Source: Larus michahellis (lineage: Eukaryota; Chordata; Aves; Charadriiformes; Laridae). Taken from it: a DNA stretch of 64,000 nt. The notes under the pieces are model-generated. The model saw only the letters and a program-made list of their open reading frames with translations, ran no database searches and was not told the DNA's origin. The DNA lies in the NCBI RefSeq assembly GCF_964199755.1, contig NC_133914.1, forward strand, positions 2,108,001 to 2,172,000, given 5' to 3'. Positions 8,436-35,800 of this stretch are shown one piece after another; position 1 is the stretch's first letter; each line of letters starts with the position of its first letter. Both the position numbers and the translations under genes were made by a program.

Positions 8436-11010
8436 GCAAGTGAGGGCTGCGGCAGGGCAGGGCAGGGCTCAACCCATCGCTGTCCCATTTGTCACCTGCA
8501 CCCACAGGGGCTTGTCCTACAGCAGTGGGGCTTTGCGGCCAGCCACGATGCCAGCCCCGTGGCAAGATGCTCGGGGGCTGGTGGCTGCCTCAGCACACTG
8601 CTGGGGATGGGCTGGTCCTGCACCCATCTGCTCCAGGACAGGCTCCCTGCAGGCAGTGTCAGGGCGAGGTGCCGGGCCCACGGTGCTGTGGCTAGACCCC
8701 AGCCCCCTCCCCAGGCCGGCCCGAGGGTGCCATGGCAGTGTTGCACCCTGCACCATAGGGCTGAGGAGCACGGGGAGCTCGGGCATGCAGCTGCTGGCAC
8801 CAGGCGGCATGCTCGTCATGAGCTCATCGGATTTTCCATCAGCGCGGGGAGGGCGGCTGTTCCCAGCACCATGGGAACGAGAGGGCTGGACCCAGGAACC
8901 CCGACGCAGCGGGGCTCTGCCTGCAGCGGAGTGATCGATCCATGCTCTGCTTGTTGTATAAGCCCATCGACTCAGGCTGGCACGGCAGCCAGGAGCCCTC
9001 TGCATCGCTGCCCATGCTGGGATTGCTGCCGGAGCACAGCCCCAGGCCCTGTACACCCGCCATTGCCCCTTCCACACCGTGCCCCCTGCTCCAGGCTGGT
9101 CCCATGCTGGGGAGAGCGACCCCGGGTACAGCTGGACCCGCAGCCCTGGGATGCTCGTCCGCTCTGGGTGATGCAGTGCCCACTGGGCACACCTTGCTCA
9201 CCCCACCAGGACCCCCGGGGCTGTGGCCCTGCCAGGCAAAGGGGCTTTGGAAGCCACTCGCCAGCACCCTCGGAGCAGGTCATGGGGTGGCCCCAGCCCT
9301 GCTCTGCCAGGTCCCTTGTGTGCCATGGAAATGAGGGGCCGTTGGGCTGCCGCAGCCCCCTTGGAGTCTGGGCCATGCAGGCGTGTGAGCAGGGCTGTTC
9401 CCCCTCCCTGTCCCGGGGCGTCCCCTGTGTTTGTGGGTTCGCTGGGACATGCACCTGTGCCACTCGCACTCCTGTCCCCCGCCATGCCCCCGGGACTGCG
9501 CAGCTCCTGGAGCCGCGGCTCAGCCACGCAGCATTCCCCGTCAGGGAGTCAGCCGGCAGGTGAGGCTGCCAGGAGTTTCGGGGAAGCCTCTGCTCTGGCT
9601 GAGCCGGGCGAGCCGCCGGCAGGCGGTGGGGCCGGGGGCCAGGGGCCGCGGGAAGGCGATGGCTCAGCCGCAGCGTGGGGCTCTGGGGCATTTGGGGCGG
9701 TTTGGGGCGTACAGCCACCCCTGCAGCGGCACAGAGAGGGGCCGCCCCGTCTGCTGGGGAGCTCTCCTGCCCGCTCCCTGTCCCCTGAGTCAGAGGAACA
9801 CGCTTCCGGAGGACAGGGCTGGGATTTCAGGAAACCTGTTTGCCTGGTAGGCGAGGGAGGATGGGTGGCAGGGGATCTCCTGGCCCCGTGGTGATGTCAT
9901 CCCCAAAACAGGCATCACTGATGGGCGCTGCCCACAGAAAACTGTATCTGTTCATCAGCACGTCCCCATGAACCCAGAGATAGGCACTTTGTGATGTCCT
10001 TGGGCCAGGCTGGTTGCGCAGTGGAGGGGGATGTGTCCCTGGCTCCTGCTGGCCCTGCAAAGCCCAAAGCCGTGCTTCTCCCCCTGCTGCTGCTGCTGCC
10101 CGCACGTCCCCTGCCCTTGGATGTGCTGCCACAGTGGGCAGGCGCCCGTGCTGCTGCGTGGGGCAGGGACCGGGGCCGCTCTCCTGGCCCACCCCTGCTT
10201 CTTGCAAGGCCAAGAGGAGTTTCACCCCCGAGCGGAGCCGAGCCAAGGCCTCTGCTCCTGTCTGGGGAGTGGGGGAGGCCTCTTCTTATCTGCCTGTTAT
10301 CGAGGCAGGGTGGGATGTGTGATGGCGAAGCCCTCACCCCCGGGAGCAGGGGGTGGCTGCTGGCGGTGACTAAGGCTCACATGTGACGGTGGCGGGGGGC
10401 GGGGGGGGGGGGAGAAGCAGCTTCAAGGTCTCACGAGCAGCCAAGGTGGGGGTCCAGGACGGGAAATTGGCATCTCTTTGGGGTGCTGATCTGAGTGGTG
10501 CTGGCTGTGGCTCTGTCCACGGGGGAGTCAGGGGGTGTCTGCTGCAAGGGCAGCACTTTGCAGGTGACCATCATAAAACGTGGGGAGTAGGAAGGATGGG
10601 TGCGAGCCCCAAAATGTGGGAGAAGAAGGGCTGGAGATGGGCGAGTGCCCGAGCAAGGCTGGGGGATGCTGGGCAGTGCAGGGGAAGCAGCAGGGCAGGC
10701 CTGAGGCCGTTGTGATGGCCGTGGGGTCCCAGCCCTGGCTGCGGGAGGGCAGCCACGAGCCCGGGGGTGGGAGACTTGCGGAGGGGCGCAGGGCCGGGCC
10801 GGGGGAGAGGCGACCCCGGGCAGAGCATCCCCGGCCTGCCCGCTCCCCCCCCAGCCCGGGGCCGCGGGGCCGGGCGGGATGCGCGGCCGGGGCCGGGGCG
10901 GGGAGCGCCGTGCGTCCTCCCCCGCCGGGCCGGGGGGAGCGGGGCGGCGCGGCTCGGCGCGGCTCGGCACGGCACGGCTCGGCCAGCCCTCTGCGCCTCC
11001 CCGACACGCC

Positions 11011-26179
<15,169 letters not shown>

Positions 26180-26390
26180 GGGCCAGGCCCCGGAAGATGT
26201 CCCCGCAGGGCCACCGCACACGTCCCGACTCCGGACGCCCGCGCAGAACCGTAGCTGTTGTCAGAAGAAAAACCTCGCTGCTCCCCCCTGCCCGCCGCGC
26301 ACGCCCGGCCCTGCCGCGGAGGGCCCGGGCGCTGTGGGACCCTGGCGAGGCAGCTGCCGACCTCCTGCCCACTGCGGGGACACCTGGTTT

Positions 26391-26440
26391 CTCTCTTTGT
26401 TCTTGTTTTTATTTCGTTTTGTTTTTTGTTTTTTTTAAAT
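26391..26440 (+). promoter_or_regulatory. U-rich tract in the MAP7D1 3' UTR
   Basis: A long T-dominated stretch (TTTGTTCTTG, TTTTTATTTCG, then T8) stands out from the GC-rich surroundings in the MAP7D1 3' UTR. Such tracts commonly bind ELAV/TIA-type proteins in the RNA. A Pumilio motif, TGTAAATA, follows at 26,552-26,559. Confidence 0.4.
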
Positions 26441-26797
26441 ATGCACCTTATCAGACTGACACCCCCACCCTAGCAGCCTGCCAGAGCCGCCCCAGACGTG
26501 TGGTGTAATAATGTAGTTATTTAACTTGCTGGGTACAATGTATGTGAATACTGTAAATAGAGCCTGGCCAGACATCGGGGACGCTCGCCTGGCCGGGCCC
26601 TGCGTGGGGCAGGAGGATTCGGGGCTGCCCGGGGCTCGCAGCCCAGCCAGGGGGAGGCCGCTCCCTGTCCCCATGTCCCCACGCGTGTCTGCGTGTGCGC
26701 TGGGTGCCCCCGGAGTGCGCACCCGGGGCCCAGCCGGCGCCATGCTGCTCTCCGTGCCGTTGTGACAGTGTTATGCATCCGGACAACCTTTGCGAAC

Positions 26798-26803
26798 AAT
26801 AAA
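26798..26803 (+). terminator. MAP7D1 poly(A) signal
   Basis: AATAAA in CAATAAAAGTGGACAAC lies 619 bp after the stop codon. C-rich sequence follows with no further signal before the THRAP3 promoter island. The 3' UTR therefore runs from 26,180 to about 26,820. Confidence 0.8.
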
Positions 26804-27469
26804 AGTGGACAACTGCCCTCGCCTCGCCTCGCTCTGTCCCCGGGGGATGGGAACTGCGCTGCTGGCAGGCAGGCGGCTGTGCCTCCGTGCTCGGCGGGGC
26901 TGGCAGCTCTCCTGCCCCTCCGGCAGCAGCGGGGCAGATTTACCCCCACGTCGGGGCTCACCCCTAGAGCCCCCCAGCACCGTTTGCTCTGTCTGTTCCC
27001 TCCCGCGGCCTCAGCAGACTCGCGCCGGCTGCCTTCACATGTCGATGGGCCCCCGCACGAGAGCTGCATCCTCCCCCGCCCGGCCTCCCAGCCGGGGGCA
27101 GGCAGCCGGGCCCTCGGGAGGTGGGAAAAACCGCCACCAGGCGCGGGGAGCCCGGGACCGGCGGCTCCTGAGGGCCGCGGCCTAGCGCCGCCTGGGCCTA
27201 GGCGGGAAGAGGCGGCTGCCGACACACGGCCCCAGGCTGCCAGTGGGCGACGGACTGACTGCTCTACACCCTCGCTCCGGCGGCACCAGGGAGCCGGGAG
27301 GAGACTCGGCCCGGCCCGCACCGGAGAGAACATCTTGCACCGCCCCCGCCGCCATTTCCCGGCCGGGCCCTGCCGTAGCCCCGCCCCTCCCCGCCGGAAG
27401 CCGCGCCCTCTCCGTGGCGCCAGGGTCGGGCAGGGGAGGAGGCGGAAATGATGTAAAGCTCCCGCGCGA

Positions 27470-27488
27470 GGTCTCTGGGAGCTGTAGT
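27470..27488 (-). promoter_or_regulatory. ZNF143-type motif in the THRAP3 promoter
   Basis: The minus strand reads ACTACAGCTCCCAGAGACC. It keeps the ACTACA and TCCCAG cores of the ZNF143/THAP11 consensus and loses the final TGC. It lies about 100 bp upstream of the likely start site. Confidence 0.45.
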
Positions 27489-27559
27489 CCTTCGGGCGCT
27501 GCCAGCCAATGAACGCGGCGAGAGCCGCACTGCGTCTCCCGGCAGCCCCCGCGGGCAGG

Positions 27560-27644
27560 CAGCGGGCGGGCGCCAAGCGGAAGTGCGTAAGGAGGAGGTG
27601 GAGGCGCTTGGCTGCTGAGGAGGCCGCGGGCGGAGCGGCGTCCG
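27560..27644 (+). other. THRAP3: THRAP3 untranslated exon 1 (5' end approximate)
   Basis: The GC-rich leader ends GGCGTCCG at 27,644, followed by the strong donor GTGAGTGCGG. It has no ATG that fits the THRAP3 protein. The coding start is 17 kb downstream, consistent with a non-coding first exon in the CpG island. The 5' end is a guess. Confidence 0.6.
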
Positions 27645-27990
27645 GTGAGTGCGGGTAGGCCCAGCCTGGCGCGGCGGCGCCCGGCCCTCCGTCATTGGGC
27701 TCTTCCCTTCCCCTTCCCTCCCTGTGCTGTGGTCCGAGGGCTCTCCGCGGCCGAGCCGTCCGCCCCGCCTGGGATTTGCCATCCCCCCGCTCCCCCGCCC
27801 TCTACAATCTGGGCCTTAGTGCGGCGCTGCCCCCCTGGCGGCCGCCACGTGCCGGGCGCAGCTCCGCGGCCCCCCCGGGCGGGCTCGGATGGGGCGCGGA
27901 GCGCTCCCGGGGCCCGATCTGAGCGGGGCGTCGAGTCTGGGCTGGGCCTGGCCTCCCGCCGCCGCCTCGCGTCCCCGCGGACGGTTGGAG

Positions 27991-28215
27991 CCGGCCCGGG
28001 CCTGTCCCCGGAGGCTGCTCTGGTCCCGCTCCGGCCCGGGCCTGTCCCCGGAGGTTCATCTCCCTATCCCGGCCCAGATTGTTTCTGGAGATTTCCGTTC
28101 ACTGCCTGGGTCTCTGGGAACTGTCCCCGGAGACTTCTTCCCCCGCTTCGGGCCTTCGGCCTGTCCCCGGAGGTTTCTTCCCTTCTCCGGGGTCACGGGC
28201 TGTGTCCGGGATCCC
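27991..28215 (+). repeat. 40-bp minisatellite in THRAP3 intron 1
   Basis: The phrase CCTGTCCCCGGAGG recurs with a 40-bp period at about 28,001, 28,041, a decayed copy near 28,081, 28,121 (CTGTCCCCGGAGA), 28,161, and a partial TGTGTCCGGG near 28,201. The first two units share 24 identical bases from 27,991 and 28,031. It marks the transition from the CpG island to the AT-rich intron. Confidence 0.75.
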
Positions 28216-28349
28216 CGCATGCTCTCTGCGGCACGGGAGGTGCTGTCTGTATTCCCTGAAGAGGCGGTCGGGGCCGCTAGGCCCGCGGGGCCGGGGGGAG
28301 CAGCAGCTCGCAGGGGTAGCAGCTTGTCCGGGCTACAGCCGCGACCCCG

Positions 28350-31300
28350 TGAGCTGGGGTTGGACCCCCGGTGGTGCGTAGCTCTCGTAGGGCTCACTCA
28401 CCGGCGCTCAGCACCGTGTGCTTCTCGGTGCAGCAGGATGGGGTTGTTCACTCATACTCTGTGCTCTGTAATCTTGTTTAAAAGTGAAGTTTGGTAGAAC
28501 CTCAGGTGATGCGGCGGAATGGGCTTTGCAGTGGTACAGAGGCATGTGTGAGCCCTGAATCTTTGTTTTCACCAGGCTGACAAAGGCTTGTTTCCCTAAC
28601 TCGTGTTGTTCTGGGGAGATTAATGTGTTTGAGGTTTCTATAAATGCATTTCAAAGTCTGCACAAGGTAGTTGTCACTCGAAGTGCCTCCTGAATGGCTT
28701 TCTGAATGCGTTTGTGCCAGAAGGTGACGCGATAGGTTTGGAATAAGCAGTACTCTGTGTAGCAGCCTTGGAAGGCGCAGGTTCACTTCTGTTTGGTGTG
28801 TGTGAGGACTCTGTAGATGTGGAGTGGGTGGTGGTGTGTGTGTGTAACAGCATTTCCTTGGGACTTGTCGGAGGTGGGGTACTCGTTCTTGTTTTTTAAG
28901 TATACAGTGATGCGTTGGATGCTGAGAACAGAATAAGAACAGATTTGTTTGTTGAAATAAACAATGTGTAGAACAGTTTGGAAAATGTTATAGGTTGCCT
29001 TATAGGTGACGGGTGGAAGGAGAAGAGCCTTCATCTGCTGCTTCTGCAGCAGTGTCAGCACAGAGCGCCTGTGTAAGAGGCTGCAGGGTCACATCAGCCA
29101 ATGGACATTTTCAGGATGCTCTTTCCTAAGAGCACAGACAATTAAATCATCCAATTACTCTCTGCAAAGGACTCTTGCAGTGTTCCTTCCCGCTAGTAGT
29201 GAAGGCAGGTAGTTATGTCAATGTTTATGGTAAGGCCAATGTGATGTTTTAGGCATTTTTAATGTGTCTTTTGTGTGGACGCTGCCCTCAAGTGCTGTGG
29301 CTGAAAAGGAGAGCTGTCCTTTGGGTTTGTATTGCATAACCCTATTTCCATTCCTTTAAAAAGATATGTTTTGAAGCTTAGCCTCTCAGATTGCCTTTAA
29401 GGGACTATATTGTAGAGACAGAAAAAATGAGTATTTAGAGACAATAGTGCCTTCTCCTGTAGCGTTTAGTAGTTTGTCTGTATACTTGCTGCGGCACGTT
29501 GCAAGTGCCCAGCACAGAGTGAGGAAATGGCTGACTTTGTGAACTGCATTATTAGTTATACAATCTAACAGCAGGTAAGAGGATAAAATAAGGCAGTTAT
29601 TGTAGAGACCTGTCTAAAATGCATGTTCTTGTGACATAGGATCCTCTGTAGAGTCTAGGGCCTTGTGATTATGTCTAAATTTTCTTTGGATCCTGTTATA
29701 TATTTTTCTTTCGTGTCCTTCCTACTGGGAATTAGTTGTTCCTACTTTAGAAGGAGCAGGGAGGGGCACCTGTGAGAAGTCAGTTTTAAGAGTTATCTCT
29801 GGAATCCTTAAGAAGCTGAAAATGCTGCTCCCGATGCAGTACTCCAGCAGATAGGCCTTAGTGTCCTGAGATGTCTTTTCAAAATTGGTGTTGATTACCC
29901 GTGAAAGTGTGTGATCTGTAAACGATGGGATCTCAGCGCAGGGAGTTTGCAGAGTTCTGGAGTCTGAACGGATGGCTGCAGGGTTGCACCGTTCCCCTGC
30001 TCCTGGGAAGGAGGAAGGCGTGGGGCAGTGTGTCCTTGCCAGCAAGGGTGTGGGAGGCTTTGCCGCCTGCTAACTCGAATGCCCACATTTTTACATCCTT
30101 TTTTTGTCCAGGGATCAAAAGGTGAAACCTTTTACCTGCCAGTTTACTGTAAAGAAACAACCCGGCCATGGTAAGGAGGCATCTATAGCTCAGTCCACCT
30201 GGTATTTTTGAGGTGCTTGCTGTACACGAGTTAGAGGGTGGCAGATCTTGCTGCCCTGCAGGGTGTCCATACGGACCCCGTGTTGGATGAATCCATGCCT
30301 GTGTTCTGCATGGAGTTCTTTGTCTGCAGAAGTCGTGCCTGTGTTTCTGATGAGTTGTGCTCTGGTGTCTTCCTGCGTTTTTCCTTCCTTGTTAATTCCA
30401 TGTCTCTGTGCAAGCTGTGTGTCTCTGGAAGACATGGTCCTGCTCTTCAGGCTGTCCGGAAAGGGGTTTCCCCGTATGCTGGGATTTCAGAGGAGCCCTG
30501 TGCCTCTGGCCTTTAATTCTGTTTTGCTGGAAGCAAAGTTTTGTTATGTGTATTGTAAATTAAATGTGCATCCTGCTATTTGGGTTATGGTAATACAATT
30601 TAGCTCTCTGCTGCTTTCTCCAGCTTTTTTAAGACAGGAAGCTTCGTAAACTGTTTAAGAAAATAGTCATCCAGGTCAAGCCAGGCCTGTGCCTCATGAG
30701 CTCATGGGTGGGGTGTTTGAGATTGGCATGCTGCAGAAAAGCTGGTGAGCACCTTTTAACATGATTGGTGCTATTAGAAAACAAAAGTATTACGTATGTA
30801 AGGCACCAGGATATAAAGTAGGTGGCAATCCATGCAAGTCAGCAAACTTAATTATTTTTTTTACCTGCTCCCACTTTCTCTATTGTAAAAGAAATCTTGT
30901 TTTGAGAGGCCTAGGGGGTGCTAAGCTGGACTGGTTAAGCCTGAGGATGCTTTTCATTGTAAAACTGTGGTATTCGCTTTTTAGCTGTATCACTAGCTCC
31001 CTAAAAGAATAGTGCAGTTTTGCCAGAAACTTGATTGTTGGTTTTTTTTAGCTCACTTGGCTTTGTCTTTGCAAAATGACAGTTTGCTGTGTTGGAACTT
31101 GTTAATTGTTTAAGCAGCTACGTAGCCCTTGAACTTTTTTCCATATCTGGAAAAGTTTACAATATACTGAGCTGTGTTTAATGGCTGTGTGTGCCAGTAC
31201 AATAACGTGTTTTTTGGGTTGTATGGTTTCCTCTGAATTACCATGGTACAGAGAGTTCCTCTGTGTCGCAGGATTCCTGCTGTATATTTAACCATATAGT

Positions 31301-32811
31301 TTAGTCCACAGGCCTCGAAAGAAAGAGGAATAGTGGTGTGGTGTTCATTGCAAAAGCTGTTCTGGCCCCCTGGGGAGGTTGTGCACGGTGATCCCTCAAG
31401 GCTGTGGAAACCACTAATGGCTGGCACTGGGGTTGTGCTGATTTACCTTGTGCTTGGTGTAGCTCTTGTTTGTGCTTTGAACTGACCCCTGTTCTGGTGC
31501 GGGCAGACAGTTCAGCAAACACTCGCTGCTGGGCAAGCCCGGGAGCATGGTTAAAACTGCTTTGTGGGTTTCTGTAATGGGTCCCACGATGAGGAGAAGG
31601 TGTTGGATTTAGCACAAGAGCTCATCTTGTCTACTCTCTTCCTGCTGGAGTGACGCCAAAGCGGTGCCTGGGAACAAGTAGGTGCCATTTTGTTTCTGCA
31701 TGGCAGGCCGTATTTGTAGGTCCGGAGTCTCTTGTACCATAAAGGAAGATATTCTTCCCCTCTTCACAGTGAAATAGAGTGTTAGCAGACGCTACACGAT
31801 GGAGATAGTCACTGCTTTTAGGTTTGAGAAAGTTAAGAGTTTCTGCTTAATTTAGCTTTATCATGTCAGAGCTATGAATAGTAAAATCATGGGATTACAT
31901 TTCATGCCAGCTGAGAATTGTGTTTGCGCTGTTTCACTCCATGGTAACCGGAAGCTGTCGCGTCCATGAAAAAGAAAATAATGGCGCACAGAGGTGACAC
32001 CCAGCCTCGCTGCAGGAACCCTGGAGTGCTGGGTCCTTACAGGGGGTGTAGTTTCCTCCAGGAAGAGTTTTCTGTCACTCTCCTTATTTCTATCACATAT
32101 GAAAATACTTTGTACATTTGTGCCCTGTCGTACACCAGTGAGGCCTCTCTGCAAAGCCCTGCTCATGGCTACTACTGCTGTGATAGACGAGCAAATGATC
32201 TGCTCGTAATTTCAGCTCCAAATTTGTCATCCAGCCATTTTTAGCCTGTCATGATTTACAGTGTAAGGTAGCTGTACAAAACCCAAAAAAGCTCCTGCTG
32301 TAATGCGAGGGGTGCTGTAACTTGCGCAGCAAGCCAGTGTGTGCTCTCCCCACCGCTGCTTGCATTTCACTTTTACCTTCGGTTGGGCGGAAGGAAGAAA
32401 GGAAAGCTTGGCAAGTAACCCCTTCGGTTTCTCTGCCCTGAGAGCACAAAAGATGATGGGTTTGGGGTGTCAGGGGTGCTAAACTGAAATTCTGTTCTCA
32501 AGGGAATTAGGCTCAGTATTGATGTTAACTTGTGCCTTAACAGAAGGCTGTACACATGATATCTTATGGGGGTTGTGTACCTGATTATTACAGTTAATTG
32601 CGGCTATAAGGCTGTGGATGAAATCAGTTTCCTGAGTTAAGGATCGTGTATGCACTGTCTGATTAGCTTAAGTAATTTTGGCAGCCTTTTTTTACTGGGA
32701 AACGGTTCTGGGATGAATGGCTAACATCAGAATCCCTTCCTGTGTTCGTAAAATGTGAGGATTTGCCAGTATCTTGATTGTTTTAAATTTGATTTTCCCT
32801 TTTTTACTTAG
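28350..32811 (+). other. THRAP3 intron 1 (AT-rich part)
   Basis: From about 28,400 the base composition switches to AT-rich sequence with many T runs. I see no transposon, RNA gene or conserved exon up to the candidate untranslated exon at 32,812. Confidence 0.6.
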
Positions 32812-32877
32812 GCGAGAGCTCAATCGCTTCTAATAAAGCAGTATTCAGAAACATAATTGATGGGAGACTTATACAAG
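32812..32877 (+). other. THRAP3: candidate untranslated exon 2 of THRAP3
   Basis: A strong polypyrimidine tract and acceptor (TTTTCCCTTTTTTACTTAG) precede 66 bp that end ...ATACAAG at the consensus donor GTATGT. The segment has no useful ATG frame and could be a 5' UTR exon. The evidence is splice signals only. Confidence 0.4.
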
Positions 32878-35800
32878 GTATGTAAACACAGTACTGAAAA
32901 TTATCTGTTCGAATAAGCTTATTCCATATGTTATTCCATACGTACAAGATTTCTGTGGACAAGCATTTACCTGTTTCGTAGCCTAGCAGAGTATAGGGAT
33001 AGCCTGTTCTGATGGCTTGTGCTTACATATAACTGCATGATTTTTTTCATCTTTTTAAAATAACTTTTAATGTTATATGAAGTCATGGAAATCCTTTTCC
33101 TTGTTTTCCCCTGAGGTAACAAGATTCAAGTTAAGGTAGAGATAAATCAAGTGCTGGCTTGAGAATAAAGACGTGAATGGTTTTACCTTTTGCAGCTTAT
33201 AAATGAGAGTTGTTGGAGCTGGTATTTTCATAGGTTAAATGTGTGAAGAGTAGTAATCCTTTAGGACAGATTCAATTTTGACTGTAACTGTACTGTGTAT
33301 TTCAGAAGATGTTCCGAAGAGCCCTGGATTCAATTATTTTTTACATTTCTTGCTGTTTCTTTGGAAGCGTAACTTCCACGTTTTTCTAACTGCGTTGTGG
33401 TCACTGTAACGAAGGAAGTCCTGGTGTGCAGAGTCTGCTGGTTTCCAGCCTGCAGTGACCTGAGAGGGTTGGAAACTTCACTGGAGGTCACAGTTTATTC
33501 TTCCATTGCTGTGTGGGGAGTAGCACGATAACTTCAATTATACGCAAGTTTGAATTCTTTTGGTTAACTGATTTGTGAATAGTTTTCTTATGTAAATTGG
33601 ACCACTTCTTGCCTCTCTTGGGTGATCTGAAACTACAGGCACAAGGATTCACAGCCCCCCAACAGTTTTGACAAGGGTTCAGTTCATGTCCAAAACCGGT
33701 TCAAAATAGTAGGGCTGTACTGTGAGGAAGCCATTAGTTTTGAGAAAGATCTGATTTTTCTGCTCGTCTGTTCCCAGGTTGTGTAGGTTTGGATGCAAAA
33801 AGCTGAAGAAATGCGTTTGTTTGGTTTTTTTTATTAAGGATGTTTTTATTCTGTGTTTAACAGAAAATCCATCTGCCTGACTTCTGTAACAAAAACATCC
33901 ACATTTTTAATCAGCTTTTTCTTGGATTTGTTTTCTTTGAGCTCCCTGTCACTAAACTGTTTGAGTAACAACTTTTTTTTAAGATCAAAGATATATAAAA
34001 TAAGCTTTTAGCCAAGTAACTAGTGTCAGAATTCAAGTGACCAGTTGGTGTTTATATTTAGTCAAATTACTTAGAAAGGGATTGTTCAGCAGTACAATCT
34101 GCAGAATTAGTCATTTTTGGAAGAACCTGTAAATAGTCTTCTCTAACCATTCTATAGAACCTGCTTCTAATTATCTGAAACCGGGGCTGGAGCTCAATAT
34201 TATACTTCTTTAGGGATTAGTTTAATTGTGTGAAAACCCAAACATGCTTGAAGGGAAATCTTAATTTTGAAAGTATATAGGGTAGAGAGAAATTGGAACT
34301 GCTATTGACAAATTAATGCTTCTCTTGCTATGGCAGAATAATCTGAACTTTTTTTTACCCAAAGTGTGTTTTATATTAAAGTAGAATGCACTGTTTGGGG
34401 TTGTTTGGTTTTTTTTGTTTCCTTGGTTGGTTTTGGTTTTATCAGTGTTGTCCAGGAAAATTTTTGTTGCAGAGGTTGGTAGATGTAGTTCTAAGCTTTG
34501 GTTTAACTTGTGTCGTTAATCTCCTGAAAACACACACTGGATACTTGATCTAGAAAGAGGAATTGTTCTGCTTTTTGTTACCCTAATGAAATTTGAACTG
34601 GACGATTAGAAATAGCATTTTAATTTGCAGTCCACTGGGCTGGCAACAGGAGCTGTGCAGGTGGCTTTTTTTTCTTCCCCTTAACTATTCTGTTGCTATC
34701 AAGAGCATACTTAATTCTTGGTGCAAGACCAAACCTTAGCTTGAAAAGGAAGAATCGAGTAGAAAGTGAGATTATTAGACTTTGATTTCTGAACTAGCAA
34801 TGCCAGTGTGTGCTTTCTGTACTCTGTATGTTACTGCTGGCACTTCCAGTGGGCTCTGACACGTAGAGAGCTGCAACTTGTTTTGCACGTAAGTAACTTG
34901 ACAGCAGAATCTCATGCAGCTGCAGTACAAAGCTTGCTGGGAAACAGATTTTACATAGTTGTCATGCATAGCAAGGTTAATCTGTCACGCTTCTGCACTG
35001 CTCTTTTAGAACAGGAGCTTTAGTTCTCATCAGTGTATTGATGGTTGTCAAACTTAACTGATTTAGGAATGTTATTTCCAACTTTTAATGTAGTATAGGA
35101 ATTTGTGGTAGTCAAACTGCTATGGTCATTATTTTGATTTGCTCTTTGATAAAACATGGCTCTGGGAGCCTGCAGGGGAAGAGCAGGTGCCAAGTGTCTT
35201 CATGCTGACCCCGGGGGTTTGAAGGGAGGGGGTTTTGGGGTGTTCTCTGGCTGTGTCCCTTGGCATGAGCTGCCAGAGTCCTGCCATCCTCCTGGCAGCC
35301 TCAGCAGGTGCAAGTGCAGGGTGCTGCTCGGGTGCAGATCCTTCCAGGGAATTAACGTGTGGTATGAAAAATATCCTATGGGGCACTTGCTGCAGAAAAG
35401 AAAAGAATAGCTCTTCTATTCTTTGCCAGGTATGTGTCTAGAAACAAAGATTGCTCTGATTTGACACTGGTGTCAGGCTGCTTTTACCAAGTGTGTGGAG
35501 CCTGAGTGCAAGAGGCAGTACTAGGGACAGCATTTATTACAGTTCTACATGTGTTTTTACGTTAGCCCTGTAGCTCGTGTTTGCGTATTTAACCAACTTT
35601 TCCTATCTGTGATAGTCCGCATTCAAGTAGCAATTTGGTATTGGGCACAGTGCAACTCTGTAGGTAGACAGTTAAATTGAAACAAGATCATACTGAAATT
35701 AATTCTGAAAGGTGCTGACAGTTGTTAGTTACTGTCGTGTTTTATTTGACACTTCTTATTTCCTGTAGTTCGTCATTGTGTCTTAACTAATACTTGGCAG

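Larger units (their letters stand above)
7700..10740. other. intergenic region between the GH3 gene and MAP7D1
   Basis: About 3 kb of GC-rich sequence with no exon chain that I can support. It holds a MEF2/TATA-like element (7,918-7,927), a duplicated TAATTACAGA pair (8,404 and 8,426) and a long G run (from about 10,387). The open frames lack homology and splice-site support. Distal MAP7D1 regulatory sequence is the simplest explanation. Confidence 0.55.
27080..28350 (+). promoter_or_regulatory. CpG-island promoter of THRAP3
   Basis: This CpG-dense region starts about 300 bp after the MAP7D1 poly(A) signal. Motifs include a YY1-like GCCGCCATTT (about 27,349), ETS sites CCGGAAG (about 27,392) and CGGAAGTG (27,578-27,585), and a ZNF143-type site on the minus strand at 27,470-27,488. 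There is no TATA box. Transcription probably starts near 27,540-27,600, just upstream of the untranslated first exon. Confidence 0.7.
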
